This document shows, one piece after another, positions 1-8,273 of a stretch of 40,284 bases of DNA. The position numbers and the translations under genes were made by a program. Each line of letters starts with the position of its first letter. Positions within the stretch are counted from its first letter, which is position 1. The notes under the pieces were generated by a model. The model searched no databases. It saw only the letters and a list, made by a program, of their open reading frames with translations, and was not told the origin of the DNA. This DNA comes from Nostoc sp. FACHB-280 (lineage in GTDB: Bacteria; Cyanobacteriota; Cyanobacteriia; Cyanobacteriales; Nostocaceae), in contig NZ_JACJSD010000058.1 in assembly GCF_014697615.1 (NCBI RefSeq), positions 1 through 40,284 on the forward strand, written 5' to 3'.

Positions 1-115
1 TTGTATGTGTCAGAAAATCAGTTATGTTCATTGGTTTGAAGAGATGATGTTATGTTGACATTTTTCGGCTTTTTAGAATCCGTGTAATTATTTATGTAAA
101 GTTTTATGTCATGAT

Positions 116-1090
116 TCAACATTTCTGGGTTTCTAGTAATTTAAATTGCTTTAAAAAACTAAAATCATCTTCACTTACATAATTTTCTGTTTCTAGTCGT
201 TTTAGTAACAAATATAGATAGCTATTAGTTGATATCTCTTGATATTGAGTAGCTTTGTACTTTACTTTTAACGTAGCAAATTCTCGTTCTTTTTCAATTC
301 GCTCTGCAATGCAAATAGTTTCTGTCAGTCCTTGTTTCTCTAACCAGTAAACTTCTTCATAATTTAGTTTTGTATCTGCATCAATTTTTTTTAGAATTTG
401 ATATAATTTACTAGTTAGATTTGTGTCTATTTGTTTATTTACTTGATATTTAACTTTGAGTTTGTTAAATTCTGCCTGTTTTGCAGATTCTTGATGTTCA
501 TATATTTCAATAGTGTCAAAAAGCTCATCATTTAACAGCCATTCGTATTCAGAATCACTTAAACTTGCTGCTGTGTCTATTTTCTGGAGGATTTTATAAA
601 GTCGGCTATCAGGGTATGAATCTTGAGATTTGGTGGCTTGATATTTTTTCTTCAAATCTAGAAAGTTACTGATATCTTTAACAATTGCTACTGTTTGATT
701 TAAATTATTCTCTTGCAATAAATCTAATTCAGAATTATTCAACTGATTTCCAGATTCTAGCTTCAAAAGTATAAAATATAAAAAACTATCTACAGAATAT
801 TCCCCCGGTTTAGCAACTTTATATTTACTTTTTAAATGAGAAAACTCAGCTTCTAATCGTTTTGCTTCTCCAAGGCTATATTGCTGAATCTGAATAATTT
901 CAATTGTTTCAAGTAGCTGATTTTCTTGTAACCAATCAAATTCTAAATCGCTAATTTTAATCGCTAATTCAACTTTCCTTAGTATCAGGTACAGTAGACT
1001 AGAGAGTGATGAATCTTGAAAATTACTTGCTTTATATTTTAACTTCAGGAAATTAAAGTGTTGTAAGCTATGTTGAGACTGTTGAGCCAT
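116..1090 (-). CDS. Five-repeat protein of unknown function
   Basis: The 324-residue product is almost entirely five degenerate copies of a roughly 55-residue unit, at about residues 12-66, 83-137, 143-197, 208-262 and 271-324. Each unit starts with F-x-x-L-K-x-K-Y-x-[AV], then a polar stretch, S-x-L-Y-x-[IL]-L-x-K-[ILV]-[ED], an acidic helix, and W-L or L-L followed by L-x-[ED]-T-[IV]-x-I. The pattern suggests a helical-repeat scaffold, probably for protein contacts. There is no signal peptide, membrane segment or catalytic motif. I do not recognise a named family. It lies alone, convergent with nothing obvious; a HIP1 octamer lies just upstream of its start. The gene is AT-rich but its frame is well preserved, so it is very likely real. 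Confidence 0.85.
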   Translation of the reverse strand: MAQQSQHSLQHFNFLKLKYKASNFQDSSLSSLLYLILRKVELAIKISDLEFDWLQENQLLETIEIIQIQQYSLGEAKRLEAEFSHLKSKYKVAKPGEYSVDSFLYFILLKLESGNQLNNSELDLLQENNLNQTVAIVKDISNFLDLKKKYQATKSQDSYPDSRLYKILQKIDTAASLSDSEYEWLLNDELFDTIEIYEHQESAKQAEFNKLKVKYQVNKQIDTNLTSKLYQILKKIDADTKLNYEEVYWLEKQGLTETICIAERIEKEREFATLKVKYKATQYQEISTNSYLYLLLKRLETENYVSEDDFSFLKQFKLLETQKC

Positions 1091-1218
1091 GTTGATAGTA
1101 GATGCGATCGCACTTAATTAAAGGTGTTATTCGCTACTATAACAACACTACAAAAAAAGGGCGAGTAAAATATCCGCCCAGCAATTATAAGTATTTACCG
1201 CATATATCAAAGTCTTGA

Positions 1219-2307
1219 TTACAACACCTTACACTGTCCGTGATTTCGCAATAAATGGTCACATAGCACCAGCGCCACCATTGCTTCTACCATTGGTACA
1301 GCACGGGGTAATACACAAGGATCATGTCTGCCTTTGCCGGCTAATACGGTTTCTTCACCTTCATTAGTCACGGTTTTTTGTTCTTTTCTAATAGTGGCGG
1401 TGGGTTTAAAAGCAACTCGTAAAATGATATTTTCGCCGTTGGAAATACCACCTTGAATACCACCAGAACGGTTAGTTACAGTCCGAATTTCACCATTCTC
1501 ATCAATATAAAATTCGTCGTTATGTTCAATTCCAGTTAACAGTGTCCCAGCAAAACCAGAACCAATTTCAAAACCTTTACTGGCTGGAAGTGACATCACA
1601 GCTTTTGCAATATCAGCTTCTAACTTATCAAATACTGGTTCGCCTAAACCTTTCGGCACGTTGCGGGCAACACATTCTACCACACCACCAATAGAATCAC
1701 CTTGTCTGCCAGTTTGCTCGATTAACTCAATCATCCGATTGGCGCATTCTGCATCAGGACAGCGAACAATGTTGCTTTCTACTTGTTCTAAGGTGACGGT
1801 ATTAGGGTCAACAATGCCTTCTAAATCTTTGATGCGTTTGACATAACCAATCACTTCTAGATTAGCAACTTGTCGGAGAATTTTTTTAGCGATCGCACCT
1901 GCGGCGACTCTACCAATTGTCTCCCGCGCCGAAGACCTACCGCCGCCTTGCCAATTCCGAATTCCGTATTTAGCATCATAGGTTGCATCTGCATGGGAAG
2001 GACGATATTTCACCGCCATCTCATCATAGTCTTGCGATCGCGTGTCTTTATTCCGCACTAAAATAGCGATCGGTGTCCCTAGAGTTTTCCCTTCAAACAC
2101 CCCAGACAATATCTCACAGGTGTCTGCTTCTTTGCGCGGCGTAGTAATCTTACTTTGTCCTGGCCGCCGCCTGTCTAACTCAAACTGAATTTCTGCTGCT
2201 GTGATTTCCAGTTGCGGAGGACAACCATCAATGACAACTCCCACACCGCCGCCGTGGGATTCACCAAAAGTAGTAATGCGAAACAGATGCCCAAAAGTAT
2301 TGCCCAT
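1219..2307 (-). CDS. aroC: Chorismate synthase
   Basis: It converts 5-enolpyruvylshikimate-3-phosphate to chorismate with reduced FMN, the last common step of aromatic amino acid synthesis, in the cytoplasm. The product (362 residues) begins [20 protein letters not shown], the typical N-terminus with the G-E-S-H-G signature, and carries the R-R-R-P-G-Q and G-R-S-S-A-R-E-T motifs and the late Q-G-G-I-S-N-G-E segment. Length and start fit the family with no extension. No pathway gene lies next to it. The 5' neighbour gap is a long repeat-bearing intergenic region. Confidence 0.97.
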   Translation of the reverse strand: MGNTFGHLFRITTFGESHGGGVGVVIDGCPPQLEITAAEIQFELDRRRPGQSKITTPRKEADTCEILSGVFEGKTLGTPIAILVRNKDTRSQDYDEMAVKYRPSHADATYDAKYGIRNWQGGGRSSARETIGRVAAGAIAKKILRQVANLEVIGYVKRIKDLEGIVDPNTVTLEQVESNIVRCPDAECANRMIELIEQTGRQGDSIGGVVECVARNVPKGLGEPVFDKLEADIAKAVMSLPASKGFEIGSGFAGTLLTGIEHNDEFYIDENGEIRTVTNRSGGIQGGISNGENIILRVAFKPTATIRKEQKTVTNEGEETVLAGKGRHDPCVLPRAVPMVEAMVALVLCDHLLRNHGQCKVL

Positions 2308-2391
2308 GATTGTGAGGAAAAAGGATAAGGCTTATGTATTTTACCGAGAGTTCTTGCAAATGTTAAGTTTCACGAATCAGGGATGAGGGAG

Positions 2392-2428
2392 ATAAGGGGG
2401 ACAAGGGGGACAAGGGGGACAAGGGAGA
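2392..2428. repeat. Tandem 9-bp repeat (ACAAGGGGG type)
   Basis: Four consecutive 9-base units, A[TC]AAGGGGG with the last one degenerate. The same motif family recurs at 16850-16892 and, as its complement, at 35464-35512. It is an intergenic STRR-like tract of the kind common in filamentous cyanobacteria. Confidence 0.85.
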
Positions 2429-2488
2429 GGTAGTCAGAGATGTTAGGACAATTTGAAAGCTTGAATGCCACGCATAGTTAAGAATTTC

Positions 2489-2545
2489 CCTTCAGCCTTC
2501 AGCCTCCTGCCTCCTGCCTCCTGCCTTCTGCCTCCTGGCTTCTGC
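2489..2545. repeat. Tandem heptamer repeat (CCTCCTG/CCTTCTG)
   Basis: About eight heptameric units alternating CCTTCAG, CCTCCTG and CCTTCTG. A near-identical tract at 4351-4388 runs into the 3' end of the CobW-like gene. This is a classic cyanobacterial short tandemly repeated repetitive sequence. Confidence 0.85.
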
Positions 2546-3032
2546 TATAGATTCAAGACATTACCATAGTCACACTCCGGAATTTCTCTCACTTAACTTG
2601 AAGTTAGAAATAGAAACTAGATTGCTCTAGTCAGGTTATCTCTGTTTGCGTAAGTCCTGGGAAAAATTACAAGTGCAAATATTCAGTAGTTTGCACGTTT
2701 TCAAACTCACAAAGTGAAATAAATCACTGTCAATACTCCAACTCAGTTGAGAGAAATTCAGTAGCAAGAGGTCTAATATCTTCTAGGCACAAAGGTATAG
2801 AAATGTATGGATACAAGTGATCAAAATCCTCGCATTCTTACGCCTTAAGACCTAGCAGTAAGATCCAACCTTGGTACGTAGCTACTGTATTAGTCTCGCC
2901 TGATACTAGTGTTGTTGTATTGGCAGATCATCCTTGTAGATATCGCATAAACAACTAGGAATTGTTTTGGCAATTTGTAGTGTTTATCAAAACTACAAAA
3001 ATATTTTTTGCGTTGTTAGAAGGTGATGCAGA

Positions 3033-3569
3033 ATGCGAACCCAAACTAGTAATGTTGGAATTCGTCGCTCAGGAAATTTTTGTACAGGTGTGGCGCTGCT
3101 GTTGGCAACTTTTTTCTCATCGGCGCTACCAACAACGGCTGATCCCAATTCTGTGATAGCAGCCGCCGCCTCACTCAATAACAACATCCAAATATCTGAC
3201 AGTCGGCAACTATCTCAACCTCGCCGTATTGAAATTGATTTATCTCAGCAGCGTTTACGTGCCTGGGATGGTCAAAAGCTGGTTTATTCCTTCCCTGTAT
3301 CTACTGGCAAACGAGCCACCCCTACACCTATTGGTAGATTTCACATTCAGTCGAAACATCGCACTAACAGAATGCGGGGTAGAGGTTACGACATTCCTGA
3401 TGTTCCTTACACCATGTATTTTTATGAAGGTTATGCAATTCATGGTGCTTATTGGCATAACCGTTTTGGTACTCCCGTCAGCCACGGTTGCGTGAATTTG
3501 CCAGTCAAGCAAGCGCGGAAATTGTACAACTGGACAAAACCAGGAACTTTAGTAATTGTGAAACGGTGA
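3033..3569 (+). CDS. L,D-transpeptidase (ErfK/YbiS/YkuD family), exported
   Basis: The product (178 residues) is predicted to form 3-3 cross-links in, or attach proteins to, peptidoglycan outside the cytoplasmic membrane. Residues 1-36 form a signal peptide: RR at 11-12, a hydrophobic core at about 17-32, and an A-L-P-T-T-A end. The YkuD domain covers about 65-178. It has the catalytic signature H137...S150-H-G-C153, with Cys153 as nucleophile, and the substrate-loop text I-P-D-V-P-Y-T-M-Y-F. The start is supported by a GAAGG box about 8 bases upstream. Family membership is clear; which donor or acceptor peptide it uses is not visible. Confidence 0.93.
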   Translation: MRTQTSNVGIRRSGNFCTGVALLLATFFSSALPTTADPNSVIAAAASLNNNIQISDSRQLSQPRRIEIDLSQQRLRAWDGQKLVYSFPVSTGKRATPTPIGRFHIQSKHRTNRMRGRGYDIPDVPYTMYFYEGYAIHGAYWHNRFGTPVSHGCVNLPVKQARKLYNWTKPGTLVIVKR

Positions 3570-3695
3570 ATATCTCGTTTTTCGGTTGAGTGTTGTACAA
3601 GTTGATAGGTGATAGAGGCTAGAGACTAGATGAATGTACTTCATTGGGATGAAAAACGCTGTATGTAGAATTACGCACAAATATTGTTTATAGAT

Positions 3696-3744
3696 ACAGG
3701 GTGTAGGGGTGTATGTATCAACAACCCTTATACCCTGTGTTTTT
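3696..3744. terminator. Hairpin between convergent genes
   Basis: Imperfect inverted repeat: ACAGGGTGTAGGGGT pairs with ACCCTTATACCCTGT (13 of 15 positions) over an 13-base loop region, followed by GTTTTT. It lies between the convergent L,D-transpeptidase and ABA4-like genes, so it may end the plus-strand transcript. The arms resemble a dispersed ACACCC-type repeat seen near 28643 and 29376, so a repeat origin is also possible. Confidence 0.55.
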
Positions 3745-3757
3745 CAGGAGTTCTATT

Positions 3758-4240
3758 CTAATTACTAGAAGATGATGCAGTTGGTTCTGATAAAGTAGCT
3801 GCTTGATTTTCTGGTAATTTAGGAGAAATTGCTTTGGTAATCCAAGTTGTGATGATATGAGATAACACTCCCATCGGCCCAGCAAATAAACAAAGTATCA
3901 GGGAATGAATTGTCCAAACTCCAGTTTTTTGACCTTCCCAATATATAAATCTGCCAACAAACAAATCCATTACTAAAAAATGAATCCAACCTGTAGCAGC
4001 AGCTTTTTCATCGGCAAAAAATCGCGCTATATCCGCTAATTGGGGATTAGATAAAGCCTGGGCATTTTCTGGGGTAATGCTGGTAATAAATAAGTACAAA
4101 TATGCTCCAGCTAAAGGCACAAATGGAATATATGATTCCATAATTCGCTTTGTAACTTTCCAATTGGGCAGGAGAATTATTAATGCCCAAAAGGGTAAAA
4201 CGAATAAATTAGAAATGTCAAACAATTGGGAGATTGTCAT
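3758..4240 (-). CDS. ABA4-like (DUF4281) integral membrane protein
   Basis: The product (160 residues) has four likely membrane helices, at about 12-32, 40-58, 90-108 and 112-135, and a polar Pro/Ser-rich C-terminal tail. The N-terminus (LFDISNLFVLPFWALIILLP) and the internal M-x-D-L-F-V-G-R-x-I-x-W segment fit the ABA4-like DUF4281 family. In plants ABA4 is needed for neoxanthin formation; in cyanobacteria the function of the family is unsettled, so a carotenoid role is only an inference. It is a single-gene unit. The four-gene neighbourhood gives no pathway clue. Confidence 0.78.
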   Translation of the reverse strand: MTISQLFDISNLFVLPFWALIILLPNWKVTKRIMESYIPFVPLAGAYLYLFITSITPENAQALSNPQLADIARFFADEKAAATGWIHFLVMDLFVGRFIYWEGQKTGVWTIHSLILCLFAGPMGVLSHIITTWITKAISPKLPENQAATLSEPTASSSSN

Positions 4241-4345
4241 AAAAAAAGAGGTGAAGAACTAATAAATGAATGAAAGTATTCTGGCTTAAAGGTTATTTTT
4301 AACCTTTAATGAACCGTATTTGCATATAAAGCTGTTATTAAAAAT

Positions 4346-5419
4346 TTACTTTCTTCTGCCTTCTGCCTCCTGCCTCCTGCCTTCTTCTACAAGTTGCGAT
4401 TCTATTTCTGTGGAGTTCAAATCACGACCGATAAAGACTAAACGAGTTTGTCTTGTTTCTGTTGCTTGCCAAGGACGGTCGTAAAATTTTTCAAAGCGGT
4501 TGCCTACGCCTTGCAAGACTAGGCGCATGGGTTTATTGGGAACTGAGACAAAGCCTTTGATGCGGTAAATTTCTTGTTTATCTACCAGTTTTTGTAACTG
4601 TTGTTGGAGTTTTTCTGGGTCGAAGGCGCGGTCTAAAATGACGTGTGTTGATGTGATTTCGTCGTCGTGGTCGTGGTCTTCTTCGCTATCGTGATGGCTG
4701 GGACGGCTATCTAAGTTATCTTCGACGGCGGCTTGTAATCCTAATAATACGGCTGGATCGATTTGACCTCGATCGCTCTCGACCATTTTCACCACTCTGG
4801 GCAATTCTTGTTTGACTAATTGCTCTACTTGTGCTTTAGTTTCGGTATCTACTAAGTCAGTTTTACTCAACACCACTAAGTCTGCACAGGCGAGTTGGTC
4901 TTCAAATAACTCTTGCAAGGGTGTCTCATGCTCTAAACTATCATCTGCTTGGCGTTGGGCGGCGATCGCATCTAAATCACTGGCAAATGTCCCAGCAGCG
5001 ACGGCTGCACAGTCTACTACAGTAATTACCGCATCTACGGTTGCAGCATTGCGAATTTCTTGCCAACGAAAGGCTTTAACCAGTGGTTTTGGTAAAGCTA
5101 ACCCAGATGTTTCAATCACAATGCAGTCAATGTTGTCCCGCCGCTTGATTAACTCTTGCATTGTGGGATAAAACTCTTCCTGCACTGTGCAGCACAAGCA
5201 GCCATTGGTTAATTCAAAAATATTACTCCCGCCAGTTTCATCTTCGGGGCAGATTTGACAGGATTTCAATAATTCGCCATCAATACCCAATTCGCCAAAT
5301 TCGTTGACTAATACGGCAATGCGACGACCTTGGTTATTTTGTAAGAGGTGGCGAATTAGGCTGGTTTTACCACTACCTAAGAAGCCTGTAATTACTGTAA
5401 CGGGGATTTTGGTAGCCAT
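4346..5419 (-). CDS. CobW/COG0523 G3E-family GTPase, putative metal chaperone
   Basis: This cytoplasmic GTPase belongs to the family that delivers metals (Zn, Co) to target proteins. In 357 residues it shows Walker A GFLGSGKTS at 12-20, the metal-binding C-x-C-C motif at 74-77, the guanine-specificity motif S-K-T-D-L at 185-189, a His/Asp-rich metal-binding loop at 242-259 and the CobW C-terminal domain at about 257-336, ending in L-V-F-I-G-R-D-L. Cyanobacterial entries are often called CobW, but no cobalamin gene is adjacent, and zinc delivery is equally possible. The last dozen residues (E-G-R-R-Q-E-A-E-G-R-R-K) are encoded by an intergenic heptamer repeat, so the native tail was probably shorter. 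Confidence 0.9.
   Translation of the reverse strand: MATKIPVTVITGFLGSGKTSLIRHLLQNNQGRRIAVLVNEFGELGIDGELLKSCQICPEDETGGSNIFELTNGCLCCTVQEEFYPTMQELIKRRDNIDCIVIETSGLALPKPLVKAFRWQEIRNAATVDAVITVVDCAAVAAGTFASDLDAIAAQRQADDSLEHETPLQELFEDQLACADLVVLSKTDLVDTETKAQVEQLVKQELPRVVKMVESDRGQIDPAVLLGLQAAVEDNLDSRPSHHDSEEDHDHDDEITSTHVILDRAFDPEKLQQQLQKLVDKQEIYRIKGFVSVPNKPMRLVLQGVGNRFEKFYDRPWQATETRQTRLVFIGRDLNSTEIESQLVEEGRRQEAEGRRK
4351..4388. repeat. Heptamer repeat running into the 3' end of the CobW-like gene
   Basis: Units CTTCTGC, CTTCTGC, CTCCTGC, CTCCTGC and CTTCTTC, the same type as 2489-2545. Read on the minus strand, they encode the final E/G/R/Q-rich residues of the upstream GTPase and supply its stop codon region. 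Confidence 0.85.
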
Positions 5420-5748
5420 GTTTTTACTTCAAGGGAAATGAGGAAGAGGGAATAGGGAATGGCTAGTACAACAAGGTAAAAGTAAAAGGTCAAAAGGAAA
5501 AAGAAAGAACAGTGATACTACGAGCCTTCTAGCACTTCCTTATGGTCTGTTTATTTACGCCGACCTGTACTAATTAATGTTCATCTGTCCATTCGCTGTT
5601 CCCACTACTTCAGCTTGGTAATTTTATCGAATTACAACTCTGAATAAAAGACAATCTTTGTGCTGAAGTCCTGAACAAAAAACCTCGGTGTTCCGTATCA
5701 CTCAATTCTGGGTACTTACGTAGGGCTTGCTGTCTTGGCAAAAAATTA
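5420..5748. other. 329-bp intergenic region, no gene seen
   Basis: It lies between the DUF2157 gene and the CobW-like gene on the minus strand. It contains one dispersed A-rich repeat copy (5472-5509). I found no Zur-like palindrome, hairpin terminator or small coding frame in it. Confidence 0.5.
5472..5509 (+). repeat. Dispersed 38-bp A/G-rich repeat, copy 1
   Basis: It matches the reverse complement of 32789-32826 at 36 of 38 positions (core GTCAAAAGGAAAAAGAAAGA). The two copies lie in opposite orientation, 27 kb apart, both intergenic. Confidence 0.8.
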
Positions 5749-6789
5749 TTACTCTCTGGGTAAAAAGCGTCTCACATTGTCTGGTAATAAACGCTCTAGA
5801 AAGACTTCAATCCTCCTATTATTGCGTTGATATAAAGTTCCTAAATAGATAATAAATATTCCCAAAACTGTTAACGCAAAGGGAAATAAGATGGCATCTT
5901 TAAAGATGCTATAAGCAAGGTGTCCTAAATAACCAAAAACACCCATTCCCCCAAACACAATAAATACTTTTCGTTTTAACAACACCGACAGCAACATTAA
6001 CCCTAAATTTATCAAACAATAGATGAATTTTTGCAATTCATTACTGTCGCCCATTAAAGTTAGACCCCACCAAAAGGCAAGTAACCCAAACAAATATAGC
6101 CAAAAAGCATAATCTCCATCGCGTCTACGAGTGCGGATATCTACTAGATAAGCAATCACAATACAAGCAATACCAAACCATACAGAAACAGATAGCCTTA
6201 GCTGCCAATTGTAGTTTTTTTCCCCAAATAATAATGGTGCGATATCCATAGACATAAAATATAGGGAAAAGGCGACGGGAGCGATTAAAAAGGGAAACCG
6301 CACAAACTTGATGGCAATTAAACCTGCGATGATAGTTCCTAACTCCATCAAAAACCAACTGCCTTTAATCCAAGTATAAAAATCTTGATATGTACCGGGG
6401 TTGTCTTGAAGCCAAAATCCTGTTGCACGTTGCAGTCCGTAAATTGCCAAAGGAGTCAAGGAAACTGCAATGGTAAATAACAAACCTCCAGGAATTTTCA
6501 TCTGTTGTCGCCACCAAAGATTGCTTCCTGCAAGTACAAAGCATAAGGCATAAATGCTGGCTAACAAAAAAATTCCCACGCCACCAAATGATTCCCATGC
6601 TAATGTCATGAACCATGTCATAGCTGAGATGACAATTAACGCCCCAAAGTAATAACTAACATTGACAAAATTAAATTGTGGGCGTTCACTGTGACGCACG
6701 GAAAGCGCATTCCACAACGCATGGGCTTGTTCTGCTGTAATTAAGCCTTGGGAAACCGCCCAATCTAAATCTTCCCGATAAATTTTCAT
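5749..6789 (-). CDS. DUF2157-type multi-spanning membrane protein
   Basis: The product (346 residues) starts with a soluble helical segment (EDLDWAVSQGLITAEQAHAL, residues 6-25) typical of the DUF2157 N-terminus. It is followed by about ten hydrophobic helices from residue 46 to 325 and a basic C-terminal tail with R-R-F-L-P-R. It is a cytoplasmic-membrane protein of unknown role. There is no transport-family or catalytic motif. It lies downstream of ho1 on the same strand, but a hairpin separates the two, so it is probably a separate transcript. Confidence 0.8.
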   Translation of the reverse strand: MKIYREDLDWAVSQGLITAEQAHALWNALSVRHSERPQFNFVNVSYYFGALIVISAMTWFMTLAWESFGGVGIFLLASIYALCFVLAGSNLWWRQQMKIPGGLLFTIAVSLTPLAIYGLQRATGFWLQDNPGTYQDFYTWIKGSWFLMELGTIIAGLIAIKFVRFPFLIAPVAFSLYFMSMDIAPLLFGEKNYNWQLRLSVSVWFGIACIVIAYLVDIRTRRRDGDYAFWLYLFGLLAFWWGLTLMGDSNELQKFIYCLINLGLMLLSVLLKRKVFIVFGGMGVFGYLGHLAYSIFKDAILFPFALTVLGIFIIYLGTLYQRNNRRIEVFLERLLPDNVRRFLPRE

Positions 6790-6934
6790 AGTTTTGAGCC
6801 AGATTTAACAGCAATTGCGATTATACTGTCATCGGCTTTTCGGGTAATTATCAATAAACCCCTCAGAGTTCCAGTCTGGTGCTGTACAAACAAAGCCTGA
6901 CTATCCTATCGGCAAAGGCAAAGCCGAACGCAGG

Positions 6935-7008
6935 CTAAAAAATTTAGGGACAATCTCCCTGTGGTTACTTTCATCAAGAAAGCAATCATAGGAACATTGT
7001 CCCTATTT
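6935..7008 (-). terminator. Possible terminator after heme oxygenase
   Basis: The arms AGGGACAAT (6946-6954) and ATTGTCCCT (6996-7004) are perfectly complementary. An inner CTTTC/GAAAG pair lies in the loop. On the minus strand the second arm is followed by AAATTTTTTAG. The long loop makes it weaker than a standard intrinsic terminator. Confidence 0.45.
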
Positions 7009-7020
7009 TTAATTTGATTA

Positions 7021-7065
7021 CTGAGTCTTGAGTGCTGAGGAAAATACTAGCCTCTAGCCTCTCTA
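7021..7065. repeat. STRR-like tract downstream of ho1
   Basis: It contains CTTGAGTGCTGAG followed by AAAATACTA and CCTCTAGCCTCTCT. The same succession of motifs recurs at 8122-8206 on the other side of ho1, so the gene is bracketed by direct copies of one composite repeat. Confidence 0.65.
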
Positions 7066-7067
7066 AT

Positions 7068-7784
7068 TTACTCAGCCGTAGCTAGTTCAGTGCTACCGCG
7101 TGTCCGGCGACGGGTGAGGCTGTTATACAACATCATACCGATCGCTTTGATTAAGTTGCCTTCTAATTCTTGGAACATCTTCATGTTCATTCCGAAGGCT
7201 GCATTCGCTTCATCCACGATGCGATCGCCTGTGGCATCATCAATGGGTAGTTCGTCTAATGTTTGGCGATACTTAGCTTTAAATCCCTTCTCATCAGGAA
7301 TTTCCGCAAACTCATAAAAGGCGGTTCCTTGACCATCACTCAAATTCATCGCTGTTACGGCAATGTTCTTGAGAATTTGTCCCCCGGATAAGTCACCCAA
7401 GTAACGGGTGTAAGAATGAGCAATTAATAATTCTGGTTCGGTTGCGGAAACTTCGCGGATGCGTTGTACATAAGCTTCACCAGCTGGCGATAGTTTGATT
7501 TGCTCGCGCCAGTTAGCACCGTAATAGTAGCTTAAGTCTTGCTCTAAAGTCCGCTTGCGGTGCAGTTGGGCAAAATCAATTTTAGAAACGATGGGATGTT
7601 GGCGATGCTTTTCCATCTCCTCTTCCATTGCCGAGTAGACGAAGTAAAAGTTAGCCACTAATTTTCGGTAGGAACTTTTTTCTACCACTCCTTTTAAAAA
7701 GCACTTGACAAAACCCACATTTTCTGCCATCGTATGGGCTTTTTTCGTGCCGACACGTAACTTGCTGGCTAAATTGCTGCTCAT
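7068..7784 (-). CDS. ho1: Heme oxygenase (biliverdin-forming, ferredoxin-dependent)
   Basis: It opens heme to biliverdin IXalpha, CO and iron, the first step toward phycobilins. The product is 238 residues from the chosen ATG. The proximal heme ligand is His17 in V-G-T-K-K-A-H-T-M-A-E-N, and the distal helix motif G-D-L-S-G-G-Q is at about 130-136. The alternative upstream GTG at 7799 would add five residues. I prefer the ATG at 7784, because an AAGGTGA box sits about 8 bases before it and overlaps the GTG, and because M-S-S-N-L is the usual cyanobacterial start. No bilin reductase or second ho gene is in the window. Confidence 0.96.
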   Translation of the reverse strand: MSSNLASKLRVGTKKAHTMAENVGFVKCFLKGVVEKSSYRKLVANFYFVYSAMEEEMEKHRQHPIVSKIDFAQLHRKRTLEQDLSYYYGANWREQIKLSPAGEAYVQRIREVSATEPELLIAHSYTRYLGDLSGGQILKNIAVTAMNLSDGQGTAFYEFAEIPDEKGFKAKYRQTLDELPIDDATGDRIVDEANAAFGMNMKMFQELEGNLIKAIGMMLYNSLTRRRTRGSTELATAE

Positions 7785-8255
7785 ATTAAAATTTCTCACC
7801 TTTAAAAAGGATGTACCGAGGTTCCGATTTACGAACGGCTAAGAAAGGTCATTAAAAAGTTACATTAAAACTATTTGATGAGAATTTATATTAAAAATTT
7901 TTAAGCAAACGGAGTGTATACTTTTGTAAAGCTGCATCAGACTGCAAAATAGTAACTACTCTATTCATGATCAAGGTGAAAATCTATAATCAGGAATGGC
8001 GATCGCTAGAGTTTTTGTATAAAAACTTTACAAAGCTCAGAAAAATTTTAGAGATTTTCACTTAATTCAGTCAAGCAGTAATAGATTTCTAAAAAGAAAA
8101 ACAAGTATATAGTACAGATAAAAGTGCTGAGTTTGGAGTGCTGAGTGCTGAGTAATGAGTTATGAGTAAAAATACTAACCTGTAACCTCTAGCCTCTAGC
8201 CTCTCTTTAAACTTTTTGAATTAAAGAACAAAGTAAAATTTTCCAGTGTTATGGT
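7785..8255. other. Divergent promoter region between ho1 and glmM
   Basis: About 470 bp of AT-rich sequence holding the promoters of both genes, a HIP1-like GGCGATCGCT near 7998 and the composite repeat at 8122-8206. I see no coding frame and no convincing regulator box. Confidence 0.5.
8122..8206. repeat. STRR-like composite tract upstream of glmM
   Basis: Repeated GTGCTGAGT and GAGTAATGAG/GAGTTATGAG units, then AAAATACTAACC and CCTCTAGCCTCTAGCCTCTC. It is related to the tract at 7021-7065. Confidence 0.7.
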
Positions 8256-8273
8256 GTGGGGTGTTTAAATATT

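Larger units (their letters stand above)
2308..3032. other. 725-bp intergenic region with tandem repeats, no gene seen
   Basis: This separates the divergent aroC and L,D-transpeptidase genes. It holds two short tandem-repeat tracts (listed separately) and otherwise AT-rich unique sequence. I see no frame with coding character on either strand. It must contain the promoters of both neighbours, but no convincing -35/-10 pair could be fixed by eye. Confidence 0.6.

Noticed and set aside
1661-2386. Plus-strand frames opposite aroC
   Set aside because: Antisense shadows of a highly conserved gene; no coding character of their own.
2392-2545. CRISPR array
   Set aside because: Units are 7-9 bases with no spacers; these are STRR-type tandem repeats.
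4346-5419. Cobalamin biosynthesis role for the CobW-like GTPase
   Set aside because: No cobalamin gene is adjacent and the COG0523 family includes several metal chaperones, so the specific role is not claimed.
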